From assembly GCA_964035575.1 (NCBI GenBank), contig OZ037925.1, positions 868,001 through 932,000 of the forward strand: a stretch of 64,000 nt of DNA, read 5' to 3'. The first letter of the stretch is position 1. Each line of letters starts with the position of its first letter. This document shows, one piece after another, positions 1 to 11,360 of this stretch. The notes under the pieces were generated by a model. The model ran no database searches. It saw nothing but the letters and a program-made list of their open reading frames with translations, and was not told the DNA's origin. The position numbers and the translations under genes were made by a program. Source of the stretch: Rhynchopus sp. YZ270_cl-10 (lineage: Eukaryota; Euglenozoa; Diplonemea; Diplonemida; Diplonemidae).

Positions 1-479
1 CTCACGCTCGAACATCGTACGTGCCAAAATTACGAACTCCGGCTGAGGAAATGACATCATCCCTGACAACAAACTTGTGGAAACCCACACAGCTTGATGC
101 TGCACGACAACCACATATAATCAACGATGTGCCAGTCAGCAACAGAAGAAGGCTTATAATTATTATCACTTTTGTTTTTTTTTTTCAAACCCACCCCCTA
201 CCCCCCCCCCCCCTTTCCTCTCTCCCCCACCCTACCTCCCTTACCAACCAACAGCACACCACATACACTAGAGTGAGAGATCCCCCCCCCTCCCCTTCCC
301 TTCACACACCCCCCTCATTAAATCTGATTTGAGCTTTTTAGTTACTTTTTTTCTGTGTTAAAAAAGCGGGGTCTCTTTTCCCCACTCTCCCTCCCCCATC
401 CCCCCCCAGCAGTTTCCCCTTTAAACAATCTTTTTTCTTTTTTCTTTTTTTTGTTGATAAAATAGCTCGCTTAGATTAG
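1..479. other. 5' spacer upstream of the first RND gene
   Basis: No coding region is supported here. The stretch is rich in C and T runs (about 176-240, 280-310 and 375-455). The last run, about 418-452, is followed by AG dinucleotides at about 472-477 just before the ATG at 480. That is the layout expected of a splice acceptor for a leader or a 5' UTR intron. No TATA-like or other promoter motif stands out. Confidence 0.5.
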
Positions 480-3400
480 ATGGGCAATGTTGGGTCGTTG
501 GGGAAATTGAATAAGAAAGGGCAGGTAGCGCCGGCAGGTGTTCCGCAGACAGCGGCAAATGGTCCGGTTCTTCGAGGACCAGGGGGGCCTCCTGGACATG
601 CTGCGGCCCCGGTGATTGGGAAGAGATATCCCACCTATTTTTATACAACTTTGCTGGCGTCGTTCCCGATGAGCTGTTTGCTGTTTTTTATTGCGACGCC
701 GTTTTTGCTATCTTGTTATTCTATGTTTACCTTGGAGACAAACAACCTCGATGTGACACTAGCCTCATTCGAAATCTCCGACCACTCCACAGTACAAAAC
801 CGTGACGTCACAATGTCCGCCGTCAAAGACTGGAAACGCGCGCTGGATGCCTACGATTTTCAGTCAACCACAGAACAGTTTGGGCAAAGCATTGATCTCG
901 GCGCTCTAACAGACGATTTTGACATAAAAGAACCACCAATCGGAAGCATCCCATGGAAACGGCTTTATATTCAATACAAAGTAGATTTAGAGCAAATATT
1001 TGAAATCTCAGATTGCAACGTAAAGGACAACAATCCCTTTGCCTCCATCAAAGAAGCACACAACCTTCTAACCAAAACCGACTACATCCAATTCATGCAT
1101 GAACTCGAAGACACTTTGCAGGAATTGCCATTCTGGGGGGACGTTTGCTTCCGGTCTTTAGACAAAGCTGGAAACCGGAAATTCAGTGCGCAAGCTTACA
1201 AAGAGAAGCTCAATAAAAACGGTGACGACTACAAAATGGGGTGCGTACCGTTCACTTCGTTCAAACAGTACTATTTCCCTGGTGGGGTCGAGATGGAAGA
1301 GTACAATGATGCTGGGGAGTCACGACTGTTTTTCACATTTGACACAACGGATGACAAATTGAATTCCAAAATCCGCGACACCATGCAAAGACCTGCAAGC
1401 GATGTGCTGACCACATTCTATCAGAACCCTAGCTGGCAGTGGTTTGGCGATGCGCTGCACACCCAAGACTCGAAGCAATCTCTTGTCCTCCGGACGCAAA
1501 TCACGATAGGCAGGCCTCTCGAAAACATCGTCTCACAAGAGGCCGCGGAGCAGTTGGTGGACGGATATCTCTCCAACTTCATCAAGGTGATGGACACGGT
1601 TGTTGCGGTGACCAAAACTGCGCAGGGCGCTGAAGGGCTGTCACAGCTTGGGATTACTAGGTTTCCTAGAGGGTTGAGCATTTCTTATGGGGGGGACGGC
1701 TTGGTGGAGTCGCAACTCCGTGAAGCGAAGGAGAGGGATTGGTGGTTCGTGTTCGCAGGGGTGTGTGTCGTGCTGTTTGTGATTGGAGGGTATACGCACT
1801 CCTTCTTCATTGCGACGATGTCGGTGGGGCAGCTGGCGTTGACTTATTTCACTGCAACGTTCATTCACTTCTACGCGAGGGACGAAGACATGTCGTTGCT
1901 GACATTGTTGTCGTTTTACATCATGTTAACCATGTCGACTGATGGGGTGATGATTTCGTTTAACACCTTCAGACAGTCGGCCTTCATGGAGACCAGTGGT
2001 AGGGTGAATACGTTGAATATCCCACAGAGGATGGCCTTCTGTTTCAGAAAGGCGGGCGCTGCTCTGGCAATGTCGCATATGTCAGCCGCAGCCGCGTTTA
2101 TTGTGAACACAGTGAGTTCGGTGCCGGCGATCCGCGATTTTGGAATTTTCATGGTCTGGCTGGTCTGTGTCAACCTTTATATGTTCTTGACAGTATTCCC
2201 CTGTGTGCTGCTCCTCCACCATTTCCATATTTCGAGAAAAAGAAGGAATGCGCAACGCCAAAAGGAAATCCTCCTCCGCAAGCGCACCCACTTCCACCCA
2301 CTCTCTGTCAGAGGCGCGCTTCGTCAGCTTGACACGGTGTCGAAAAAGGCAAATGGAGTGCCAACTGCGTTTCTCGACAACGGTCCGAGACAGTTGGTTA
2401 ACGCTCCGGTACAACAGGCGGCCCCCGCACAGACAGAAGGCAACGAAGGCGGGGAGAAGGAAAAGGATGATGAGAACAAACCGCAGGTTTCGTTTGGCGA
2501 CGCTGGGTCGAGGTTTGGGTTTAACAAATTGCAGGCAAAGTTTTTGCAGAAGAAGCGGGTTCCGAAGACGGCGGAGCAGATTAAGGCCGAGCACGAAGCG
2601 CTCTTCGAGCAGTTCTCCTCCACTGGAGGACTACGCCCGCAGAAGTGCAGACGGAAGCAGGCACCGAACGGCATCCTCCGCATTCCCATTGAATTCACCT
2701 CCTTCAGCCGCGCAGTACCACGCACCGTCAACCGCCCTGCCGGAGGCAACCCCGACAGCAACACCGAAGCCGTCTCCCTGGAGGACTACCGCGACCGCTA
2801 CCGTGCCATCTGGGAGGAAGAGGCGAAGATCATTGAGCCGTCCACCTTCCTCGGGAAAGGTGTCTTCCGCGACCCTGTATCACAGCATCAATTGGAGTGC
2901 GCGAAACGCATTCCAATGGTGTGCCAGATCATTGCCGAATGCAACCAGGAGCTTCGCGTCATCAAACAGCCGTATGACGATGAAGAGTGTGATGGAGTGG
3001 CGGTGCCTGCACCAGAGGCCCCGCAGCAGCCCCATCCGTTGGTGAACAATGATGGGACCGCGGAGGTGCCGGTGATGGGCGATGGGTTTGAACAGCCAGG
3101 GGATGTGCAGAGCCCGCATCCGCATGTCGTGTTGTCGTACACACCGCAGCAGCAGCCGCCTCCGTCGGGGTGTTGGGAGAAGTTTTTGAATTGGTGCGAC
3201 CAGAGGAGGTCCGTGAAGAGGCGATTTGGAGTGTTCGGGAAGCGTGTAGGCGAGACCAGAGAGGAGAAGGACCGGAGGATCCTCGGGAAGCGGGCGAAGC
3301 GTGAAGGCTACACCTCGATCGAGCGCTTCTTCTACAACCGCTACACGCCGCTCATTGCGCTGATCTACCCCTTCGTCATCGGCATCTACCTCATTAAGCT

Positions 3401-6400
3401 CATTATCTTCGCTGCTGCGCTGCTGTCGCATCTAGAGGCCACGGAAGAGGTGCCCCAGCTGCTGGACTTCCAAAACCAGATCTACCACTACGAAGCCATC
3501 AGAGAGAAGTTCCCTGTGGAGGGCTCCTGCGACTACTGCGGGGCGTGGTTCCGGCCGTACAGCGACTTCCCTGCGCCATTTGGTCGTGGGTCCGACTCTG
3601 GAACAAAACAGCTTTCGAAAGTAACTGATTGGGAGAAATGCGACTACCAGATGTTCGCCCCTCTTGACCGCTGTGGCATCTGCGGCGGCAACAACGACTG
3701 CCTCGACTGCATGGGGCAGGTCTCTGAGTGCATGGGGTATAATACGTCCTCCAGCTGCCCTAGTATTTCTTGCAATTGGATCCCCACCGCCGTGCGCACC
3801 GGAACCACTGGACACTGTGTTGACAAGCCGTGGCCGTGCCCTGGTGGGACCATCAAGCTGGGCTACTCTGGGTGGACCCAAGATGACTGCGGGCGGTGTG
3901 TGCTCCCTGGGCACGCAGGGCAGGAGCTCAACATCAAGGACGACAACGGCATCTGCCAGAGCTTCGTTGCGCCACCCGAGAACCGCTGCACAGACCAAGT
4001 CTCCATCTGCGGGCCACTCTACAAAACAGGGGTCTGCAGCCGTTGCTACCTCTCGGGGTACATCCAGCAGCGTGGTGGCACCGAACTGCAGGATTACTAC
4101 CCTGCACCGGTGGGCAACCCTGGAGAGCCAGGTTTCCAACCAAAGTGCACGGTGACCTGCAACAAAGACACCTGTGTCCGAGGTACCTGTGATGATGTGA
4201 CCGGGGAGTGTCTCTGCTTTTCGGATTATATCCGCGGTTTTTACACTCATGTCGTGCCGTACAATGCGATGCTTGGGCAGTCGGGGGACTGTGCAGCATG
4301 TCTGCCAGGCTTCCAGCCTGACATAGGTTCCTCTCTGTACCTCATAGCCGGCAGTTCGGAGAGCATCGTGCCGTGTACCTTGGAGTGCATGCAGATTGTC
4401 CCCACGTTCAATGTAAGCGATGAGGACTGTCAATGTGAATGTGACTTTACGACGCCGACGCCAGAGTTCAACAACATCAACAGAGGGAACAAAGGGCGTT
4501 GCATGTGTGCACGGTGCAAGAGGTACGAGTATTTGAATGAAACGGACGTCATTGAGCTGCCGGATGTGCCGCGTCCTGTGTCGCCGTTTACGAACGACAA
4601 TGTGGCGGTGGGGTACAACTGCACCTCCAAGCGGCGCGATCGTTGTGTCAACGGTGCGCTAGATATTCTGACAGGTGAGTGCATCTGCGAAGATGACTTC
4701 AACGACGGAGGTTCCTGTGAATACCAGAAGTCGTGCTCCTACCACGGCAGGCGGGACGACTCTGGTCTGTGCCGCTGCTATGCGTGCTGGGAGGGCGACT
4801 CCTGCGAGAGAAGTGCCTGCAAGAACTCCGGGTACTGCACGGATATGTCAAGCGGCCCGCCCGAGCAGTGGAAGTGTGTCTGCAACGGTGTGTGGGAAGG
4901 ACCTGACTGCAACAACTGCCCCGCAGCGTGCGGTGAGCACTCACGCTGCCCCCTCGAGTGGCCTGCCGCACTCTACAACATGCCGCGCTCGCAGATCAAC
5001 AAGAAGTACCTCGAGTGCTGGGTCAGCGACAGCAGCGACTGCTTCGGGTACTGGGGCGGCAGCAAATGCGACCAGTGCACCCCACCCAGCATCATCCCTC
5101 AGGAGCTCCACCACAACATCACCTGCGACCCGCAAGGACGCATCTATGGCTGTGACGGTGCAGAGGCGACAGAGACGCACTTTAAGGTATGTGCTGTGAG
5201 GGGTTTTGAGCTGGGATGGGGATGAGGGGGGGATAAGGGGTCTTGCAGACAAGTCTTCTGTCCACTCTTGGGGGAAGGGAAAAATTCCGTAGCGTGTGTA
5301 ATATTGTGATTAAAATACTCACCCCACAGTACCGTGACAACTGCGACCTGTGTGTGTCGGCGAAGAAGGATCAGCCCCTGAAGGACTCACAGTGCAAAGG
5401 ATGTGACGGCATCTCGGGATCAGCGGTGAAGGCAGACTCCTGTGGGATCTGCGGGGGAACCGGAACCTGCCAGTGTTTGTACCAGTCGCCGGACGTGCCT
5501 GCACCGATACCAGTATGGCCACTTTAGTTTTAAACACTGCAAACACCACCAAGCTGCAAGATGTTCTTTTGTTTGCACCCCTCAACTTTGGTAGCATCTC
5601 CTTCACTTCAATTGCCCTCCAAAATATTTGAAAAATGCTGTGGAGGCAACCCCACACCACACCACACCACTTGGGAAATATTCCGCTTTTAAGAACTGCC
5701 CCACAATGCTTTCAACACCACCACCACCACCCCCAACAGGTTGAACTGGTATGGGGACTGCTCCCGACGAACAGCATCAAGCTTAGCGAGAAGGACTGGG
5801 GCTATGGCGAGGTATGCCTTTCACACACACACACACATCCACACACTTCTTGGGGCCATATTCTGCGAAAGAATCCCTATTAGTTATCAAACACACACCA
5901 TTGAACTACTTCCACCTCCACACCACCGCCCTCCACCCCCCTCCCGCAGATCGGCATCTCCACCTTCGCCTCCACCCAGCTCCCTGTGGACCTTGCCTTC
6001 GACTTTGCCGACCGTGACGTCCAGCTCTACCTCCTCGAGGTGTGCCAGTCGCTCATCAACCATGACGAGAGCTTCATCTCATACATGAACCGCCACTGCC
6101 TCATGATCTCCTTCTCGATGTCTTTCCTCGACAAGCACTACATCAAGACGAGGGGCATCGGCGGCGAGCCCTTGGAGATCTACAAATGCAACGGCAGGGG
6201 GCACTGCGCGAGCGAGGCAGCAAGGAAGAACCAGGAGCGGACGGACAAGCAGTTCACCTTCTACACACACCTCGTGTTCCCGGTGGATGTGCCGAAGTAT
6301 GCGACCTTCATGTTCTTCCACTTCGTGCGCGAGCATAAGTACACACACCTCGTCGGCTTCTCGTCATCCAACCCACGCGAGGCGACTCTCCGTGTCAACT

Positions 6401-7671
6401 GGGTGCGCATGCAGTTCTCGCTCCCAGAGGGTGTCAACAGCGGCCTCCTCTCGACACGCCCGATGTACAAGAACTGGGAGTCGCTCGTCAAGCAGATCAA
6501 CATCCAAAGGGTGAAGTCGGACGACCCGTTCAAGTTCGGCGTCGCTTTCCATTGGTCCCCGCTGTGGGTCAAGTACTTCACAAAGGTTTGTGTTTTTTTA
6601 TATTTTATCACCAGATATTTTTTGCAAAAATTGCATAAGAAAAAGTGGATGCTTCTGATGTTTTTACAGGGACGGCAATCATCAAACCACCACCAACCAC
6701 ACCTATCCCACCACAGGAACACGCCGAGAACGGCACCATCTATGCCGTCGTGCTGGGAGGGGTCTGCTTTGCTGCTATTATGCTGGTCTTCTCCTGCTCC
6801 CTCACACTCACGGTATGGCACAAAAAAAAATAAAATAAAAAACACCACATCACTCCCAACTCTTAATGCGAAAACCCCTTGACAACCCTACTGGCAATCA
6901 AACCCACAATCGTTACTGACCTCTTTTCGTGTTTAGTCCCCTTATCATATCCGCGATAACGAATATGATAAGGTGGCTAAGCACGAGAGGCTTAGGGTCA
7001 TCTTATAAACTTTTCTTCTTACACTATTCCTTTTCTTATTTGCTGTACAATAAAACGATTTGTGCTCCAGGTGGCTAAAAGGCATAGAGGCTTAGGGTCA
7101 TCTCATAAACTTTTCTTTCTTTTCACAGCTGATCGGCATCTTCAACGTCACCGGCATTGTCATCATGAGCATGTCATACATGAAGGCCGCCGGGTGGACC
7201 CTTGGCCCCTCCGAGCAAATCGGTCTAACCTGCCTTGTTGGGATTGCCTGCGAATACACTGTGCACATTGTGGAAGGGTACCTCGAGTATTTGCACGCAA
7301 GCCAGAGCTCGCTTCTGGCGCGGAAGACTACCAGAACCCATGCATTAGCCGGCGCGCTGCAGAGAACCGGGGTGCCGATCTTTGTTTCCGCCCTCGCAGT
7401 TCTTGCCGCAAGCGTGCTGCTACTGTTCTGCGAAATTTTGATCTATCGTCGGATGGCTGAGATTATGCTGATGGTCACTCTCATATCCGCCTTTCACGGT
7501 CTCGTCATCATGCCATCCTTCCTCATCTGCCTCGGACCCATCACGGTTCAACGGAATTGGACCACCCGTGCACTCTGGGGTGCCACAGTAGGTCTCTGCA
7601 TCTGCTTCACTCTTGCCGTGATATTCCTTTCAGACAACGCGAAAAACCCGAATGGGGATGATTTTGTTTGA
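480..7671 (+). CDS. Dispatched/Patched/NPC1-like RND membrane protein with giant Cys-rich EGF-like loop
   Basis: Six exons read in one continuous frame: 480-5186, about 5330-5512, 5740-5811, 5950-6585, 6717-6812 and 7129-7671, giving about 2,078 residues. All introns have GT-AG ends and phase 0. TM1 is near residues 50-82, then comes an extracellular loop. TM2-6 (about 420-583) form a sterol-sensing-like block with an Asp in TM4 (MSTDGVM). A long hydrophilic loop (about 590-940) leads to TM7 (about 953-985). Residues about 1015-1630 are Cys-rich, with CGICGG motifs and EGF-like pairs. The last exons carry the TM8-12 block, including EYTVHI, a signature of Patched/NPC1-type TM10. RND proteins of this class move or sense lipids or lipid-linked proteins; the substrate here is unknown. 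Such a large Cys-rich insert between TM7 and TM8 is unusual. The family call is strong and the exact subfamily is open. Confidence 0.85.
5187..5329 (+). other. Intron 1 of the RND gene
   Basis: The donor GTATGTG follows codon AAG and the acceptor CCCCACAG precedes TAC. The protein reads through in phase 0 from THFK to YRDNC, which continues the Cys-rich pattern. The boundary may be off by one base. Confidence 0.7.
5513..5739 (+). other. Intron 2 of the RND gene, with degenerate intron-shared motif
   Basis: Donor GTATGG, acceptor CCCCCAACAG after a CA/C-rich run. At about 5671-5712 it carries a diverged copy (TTGGGAAATATTCCGC) of the motif found in intron 3 of the same gene and in intron 3 of the RRM gene at 56.8 kb. 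Confidence 0.6.
5812..5949 (+). other. Intron 3 of the RND gene, with intron-shared motif
   Basis: Donor GTATGC, acceptor CCTCCCGCAG. Positions about 5848-5893 hold GGGGCCATATTCTGC followed by an AAGAATCCCTATTAGTTA-like stretch and CA repeats. A close copy lies in intron 3 of the RRM gene (about 56838-56885). Confidence 0.7.
6813..7128 (+). other. Intron 5 of the RND gene, carrying two CTAAGC hairpin repeats
   Basis: Donor GTATGG after ACG, acceptor TTTTCACAG before CTG. The intron holds a full copy of the dispersed CTAAGC/GCTTAG repeat at about 6955-7018. That copy is preceded by an 11-bp stem, CCTTATCATAT paired with ATATGATAAGG at 6940-6973. A second partial copy lies at about 7071-7118. 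Confidence 0.7.
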
Positions 7672-7827
7672 TAAAAAGGGGGGAAAATAAGGGGAAGGGG
7701 AGAGAAAGGAGGAGGAGTTTTTTAAATGATTTGTGTTTGTGTATGTGTGTGTGTGTGTGTGTGTATGGGGGGTTTGGTGATAATAAAAAGGGGAGAGGGA
7801 GTTTAAGTATGGGGGGAGGGAGGTACA

Positions 7828-8535
7828 TCAGGGGAGGAGCTTGGGGGTTAAATCGGGTCAGATTGACCCGATTTCCTTAGGCCCCATAGAAAAAAACGGG
7901 TCAGGGCAAAAAAAAAAAAAAAACTATAGATTTTTGAGGGAAAAAATCAAAAAAGTAGGGTACTCTACTTGTCGCATGAGGGGGTCTGAGAAGGATGAGG
8001 AACTGCTATGTGACCCCATCGTGACGAGCACGAAGCTCAAAGAAGCCAGAATGCCCTCAAACGCGCGCTCCACCCCGATCAAACCCGAACTCGACCTAGC
8101 CGTTGGTTACTGGCGCGAGCTGACGATCCAGATATTGGATCAACTCGCTGGGTGACACACCAAAGAGGGGCTCAGACAGTGACACGTCTTGCCGGGGATA
8201 CGGAACGCCCTCCGACGTTTTCTCGAAGGGGACACCTGCCCAGAGAGAGTACGTGAACTGGCGAGTGCCTACGCACACATTCCACACCTCCATTGCGCAA
8301 CCCTACCTTGATGACCTCATCGCCAGTGTCAAGGGCAACATGCATTCCGCGGGGATGGTACAACACTTGTGTATCATCAACGTGTACCATTTTGTGAAAC
8401 GCGCCTTCTCATACTGCATGTGTTTGTCTTCACAAGAGCTTTTCCGCCGAAGGCGGAAAAGCTCGGGCCCTGACCCGATTTAACAGAATTTGACCCGATT
8501 TTGCCCCAAACCCATATTCCAAGCTCCTGCCCTGA
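7828..8535. mobile_element. TIR element with GGTACA target-site duplication
   Basis: The left end reads TCAGGGGAGGAGCTTGG and the reverse complement of the right end reads TCAGGGCAGGAGCTTGG. Similarity continues inward for about 70 bp through repeated CGGGTCA units. Flanking copies of GGTACA at 7822-7827 and 8536-8541 form a 6-bp target-site duplication. The interior, about 8000-8440, has balanced composition unlike the AT-rich ends and short open stretches on both strands (for example 8096-8293 on the minus strand). It could be captured host sequence, but I recognise no protein. No transposase is visible, so the element is non-autonomous. A 6-bp duplication is not enough to fix the superfamily. 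Confidence 0.75.
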
Positions 8536-8615
8536 GGTACATTCATTTTACAAAAAAAATTTTTTTTTGTCACAATCCTTTTGCTTGTTTGCTCTCTGAT
8601 TGATTTTTTTTTTTA

Positions 8616-8678
8616 GTTTGGGTACATTTAGTGCACCCTATTATACCATCTATTCAGTAGAATAGTTAGTATATGAAT
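8616..8678 (+). repeat. Copy 1 of a 60-bp direct repeat (second at 17424-17481)
   Basis: Begins GTTTGGGTACATTTAGTGCA and is nearly identical to 17424-17481. It contains the small hairpin CTATTC-AGTA-GAATAG. Function unknown. Confidence 0.7.
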
Positions 8679-8789
8679 TTTTTATCAAGGTGATTGCAGG
8701 AGGGGGGAGGGAGGGTGGATAAGAGATATGGTACCTTCAAATAGGTGAATGGAGCTAAAAAGGGATTTTTTTTTTTGGGGTGAAATGAA

Positions 8790-8843
8790 AATAGTGGAGT
8801 TCATCCTCGGGTGGCTACACTAATACAACCACGTTTTCGAAAA
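8790..8843 (+). repeat. GTGGAG short repeat, copy 1
   Basis: One of seven copies in the window of a roughly 50-bp unit starting GTGGAGTTCATCCTCGGGTG, continuing through CTACACTAATACAACCA and ending in a TTTTCAAAAA-like A-rich tail. The first 27 bases can fold (GTGGAG with CTACAC). A short SINE-like or MITE-derived unit is possible; family unknown. Confidence 0.65.
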
Positions 8844-8940
8844 TAAAAAAAAGTAGGAGAACAGGCTAAAATCCCATACCTCAAACCCTCATCTCCTATT
8901 CACTCCCTATATCTCCTATTCGTTCCCCCCCCCCCCCCCC

Positions 8941-8990
8941 CCAGTAAGCGCGAGCTGCTTAGGTTTTCATCTTATAAAGCTTTTCTTTTG
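8941..8990 (+). repeat. CTAAGC hairpin repeat, diverged copy
   Basis: Reads TAAGCGCGAGCTGCTTAGG followed by TTCATCTTATAAAGCTTTTC. It matches the core and tail of the dispersed hairpin repeat seen in introns at 6955 and 20449. Confidence 0.6.
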
Positions 8991-9529
8991 CTTTGCTGGA
9001 AATGCTGCCCCGGTTCGCTTGCATTGAAAAGATGCGAATCTAGCTTGTGACCATCTATCTAACAGTTTGTTGCACAGCGTACTCAAGAATTTACTCTTTT
9101 TCATAAACCAACAGGGGGGAGGAGAGGATCTTAAGCGATCCTTGCGACCCCCCTCCAACTCGCTGAAGAGGGGGTGCTCACTACACCTGGGGTCCTTTCA
9201 TCATGAAGGTTAAACCAAGGGCCCTAGTCTTGGCATTCCGGAGCTTGCTGTGCCCTACTTTCCATCAGATATACCGACATAGTACTTCGGGAGGGGTCAT
9301 ATTACATCGGCTTGGTGCTAATAAATCAATATGATTTTTCCTGGAAATTTATTCATCTATTCCAGGACGTTTATATGTGTATACTATTATTGTACGAGAA
9401 GCACATTCATCTTTCAAGTTTTTTCTCCCCCTCTTTTTTTTTTTTTTTCTCTCTTTTCTCTCTCTTTCTTTAGCTACGTGCAACGTCTCAGTAACGTTAA
9501 CAAAAACGTCAGCCTTCCCCCCCCCCTAG

Positions 9530-10755
9530 TAGGTGGGGGCAAAACCCCTATTTTTTTGAAGCATTTCGATTTTTTTGGATTTACGCGCAAAGTACCCACA
9601 AGCCACCGAAAATTTCGGGTCAGAGATGGTTTTGGGGTGTGGTTTGGGGGTGTTCTATAGGTGAGACACCCCAGAGATACAAAAAAATGGAAAAAAATAG
9701 CAAAAATAGACCATTTTGGCCGTTTGGGCCATTTTGGTCAAAATGGCCATTTTTGACCAATATTTCAAAAAAAAAAGCAAAATTTTGTCATCATGAGGCC
9801 TGTCTGGGCACAAAACTACCCCAGGGAGGTCCTGTGAGTCCATTCCGACCTGTTTTGAACACATTTATCGCCTTTTTTGGTGTTTTTTTGGTGTTTTGAG
9901 GTCAAAAAATACCCTGGACTTTACCCTGGACTTCCCTGGGCCGCGACTTGCGCCCTGCTTTTGGACCCCCTCTGGGCCAAAAAAATGGGTGAAAACCCCC
10001 GAAAAAGCACTCCGGGAACCCAGATAGTTCCAAATGTCCACCACATTCCCACCCAAACACCGCAAAAACACGACAGAAAATCGTCTTAAAAAACCAAAAA
10101 AAAAAAAAAAAAAAAAAAAAACTTAAAAAACACACTTTTTTCAAAAAGGTCATCAGGCAGGTTCCATAATGAGCTTTTTGAAAAAGTGTGTTTTTTAAGA
10201 CGATTTTCTGTCGTGTTTTTGCGGTGTTTGGGTGGGAATGTGGTGGACATTTGGAACTATCTGGGTTCCCGGAGTGCTTTTTCGGGGGTTTTCACCCATT
10301 TTTTGGCCCAGAGGGGGTCCAAAAGCAGGGCGCAAGTCGCGGCCCAGGGCGGTCAGGGGATAGTCAGGGGATCTTTTTTGACCTAAAAACACCAAAAAAC
10401 GGCCAAAAAAAGTACCCAAAGTGTCCAAAACAGGTCGGAATGGACTCACGGGACCTCCCTGGGGTAGTTTTGTGCCCAAGCAGCTGTCATGACGTCGAAA
10501 TTTTGCTATTTTTTTGATTTTTTAGTCCAAAAATGGCCATTTTGCCCAACATGGCCAAAACCGTCAAAAAGCCATTTTTTCACTATTTTTTTGCATTTTT
10601 TCATATTCTGAGTCGCCCTTAGCATGGATTTTCGGGTCACAGGGTGTTTCTGACCCATTTCTGGGGGGGTATGAGGGGTGGTTTGTGGGTACTTTGCGCG
10701 GAAGTCCAAAAAAGTCAAAATGCCTCACCCGTCCTGAAGGTTTTGCCCCCACCTA
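9530..10755. mobile_element. Foldback (long-TIR) element with 11-bp target-site duplication
   Basis: The outer ends are TAGGTGGGGGCAAAACC and its exact reverse complement. They are flanked by CCCCCCCCTAG at 9519-9529 and 10756-10766, an 11-bp target-site duplication. The arms, roughly 600 bp each, are inverted copies of each other almost to the centre near 10140-10180; for example the CGACAGAAAATCGTCTTAA stretch near 10075 recurs inverted near 10200. The arms diverge in places by small changes. No transposase is seen. Duplication length (9-11 bp) and long TIRs fit Mutator-like or foldback elements. Open reading frames here are by-products of the repeat. Confidence 0.8.
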
Positions 10756-10778
10756 CCCCCCCCTAGTTTTTGCATTTA

Positions 10779-11360
10779 GGGCACGGTAATTTTTATTTTT
10801 GGTAAGCGTCTGCGTGCGTACTTTTTTTTTGAGATTCCAGGGAAAAAAATTATGTAGAAAAAAAAAATTATAAAGGGGGACCCTCAATAACTCAACAATG
10901 TATTTTAGGTAAAAAATGTACATTTTTCAGCGCAAATTGACCCCCATCACAGCACACACAGACTCCCGAGAGCCGAAATCAAAAAAATTTTCCCCCGATT
11001 TTTTGTGGGCAAAAATTGGTGGGAAAATATTTTTGGTACCTGTATTTCCCCCACTGTAATTTTCCTCTATAATTTTTTTCACCACTCATAATTTTTTTTA
11101 CTGCATAATTTTTTTTTGTGTCACCTCATGAAATGAAGGAGGAAATAGAAACGAAGCATTTTGAACACACTTTGCGGTTCTAGAGACGAACCGCGCTGCA
11201 GAGCCACTCCTCACCAAACAGGTCGAGGTGTGTGTGCGTTTCACCACAACCTCTCCCATGGGTTTTATCGTGTGATGAGTGTTAAGTTTCTATTTCGTGC
11301 GTGCGTACTTTTTTTTGAGAAGTGGTCTGACGCTTACCAAGAAAAAAAATTACCGTGCCC
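10779..11360. mobile_element. TIR element with TTA duplication (PIF/Harbinger-like MITE)
   Basis: The left end is GGGCACGGTAATTTTT and the right end is its inverse, with similarity extending about 33 bp inward to GGTAAGCGTC. TTA flanks both ends (10776-10778, 11361-11363). A 3-bp TTA duplication and a GG-starting TIR fit PIF/Harbinger-type elements. No transposase is present. It encloses the 11118-11293 repeat described separately. Confidence 0.75.
11118..11293 (+). repeat. Copy 1 of a 175-bp direct repeat (second at 14576-14746)
   Basis: Starts TGTCACCTCATGAAATGAAG, passes through a GCGGTTCTAG...GAACCGC hairpin-like stretch and ends GTTAAGTTTCTAT. The copy at 14576-14746 matches over almost the whole length but is not inside the TIR element found here, so the repeat moves or is copied on its own. 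Confidence 0.75.

Noticed and set aside
3432-4433. 333-residue minus-strand frame opposite the RND gene
   Set aside because: A GC-rich shadow of the Cys-rich coding exon, with no family resemblance.
6645-6716. Use of the acceptor at 6669 (TTTTTACAG) for RND exon 5
   Set aside because: It gives the wrong phase for the TM helix that follows; the CCACAG at 6716 joins FTK to EHAENG in phase 0 and has the CA-rich context of the other introns.
6955-7018. tRNA-type box A/box B in the CTAAGC hairpin repeat
   Set aside because: TGGCTAAGCACG resembles box A and GGTCA/GGTTCATC resembles box B, but the spacing is about 12 bases, too short for a tRNA or tRNA-derived SINE.
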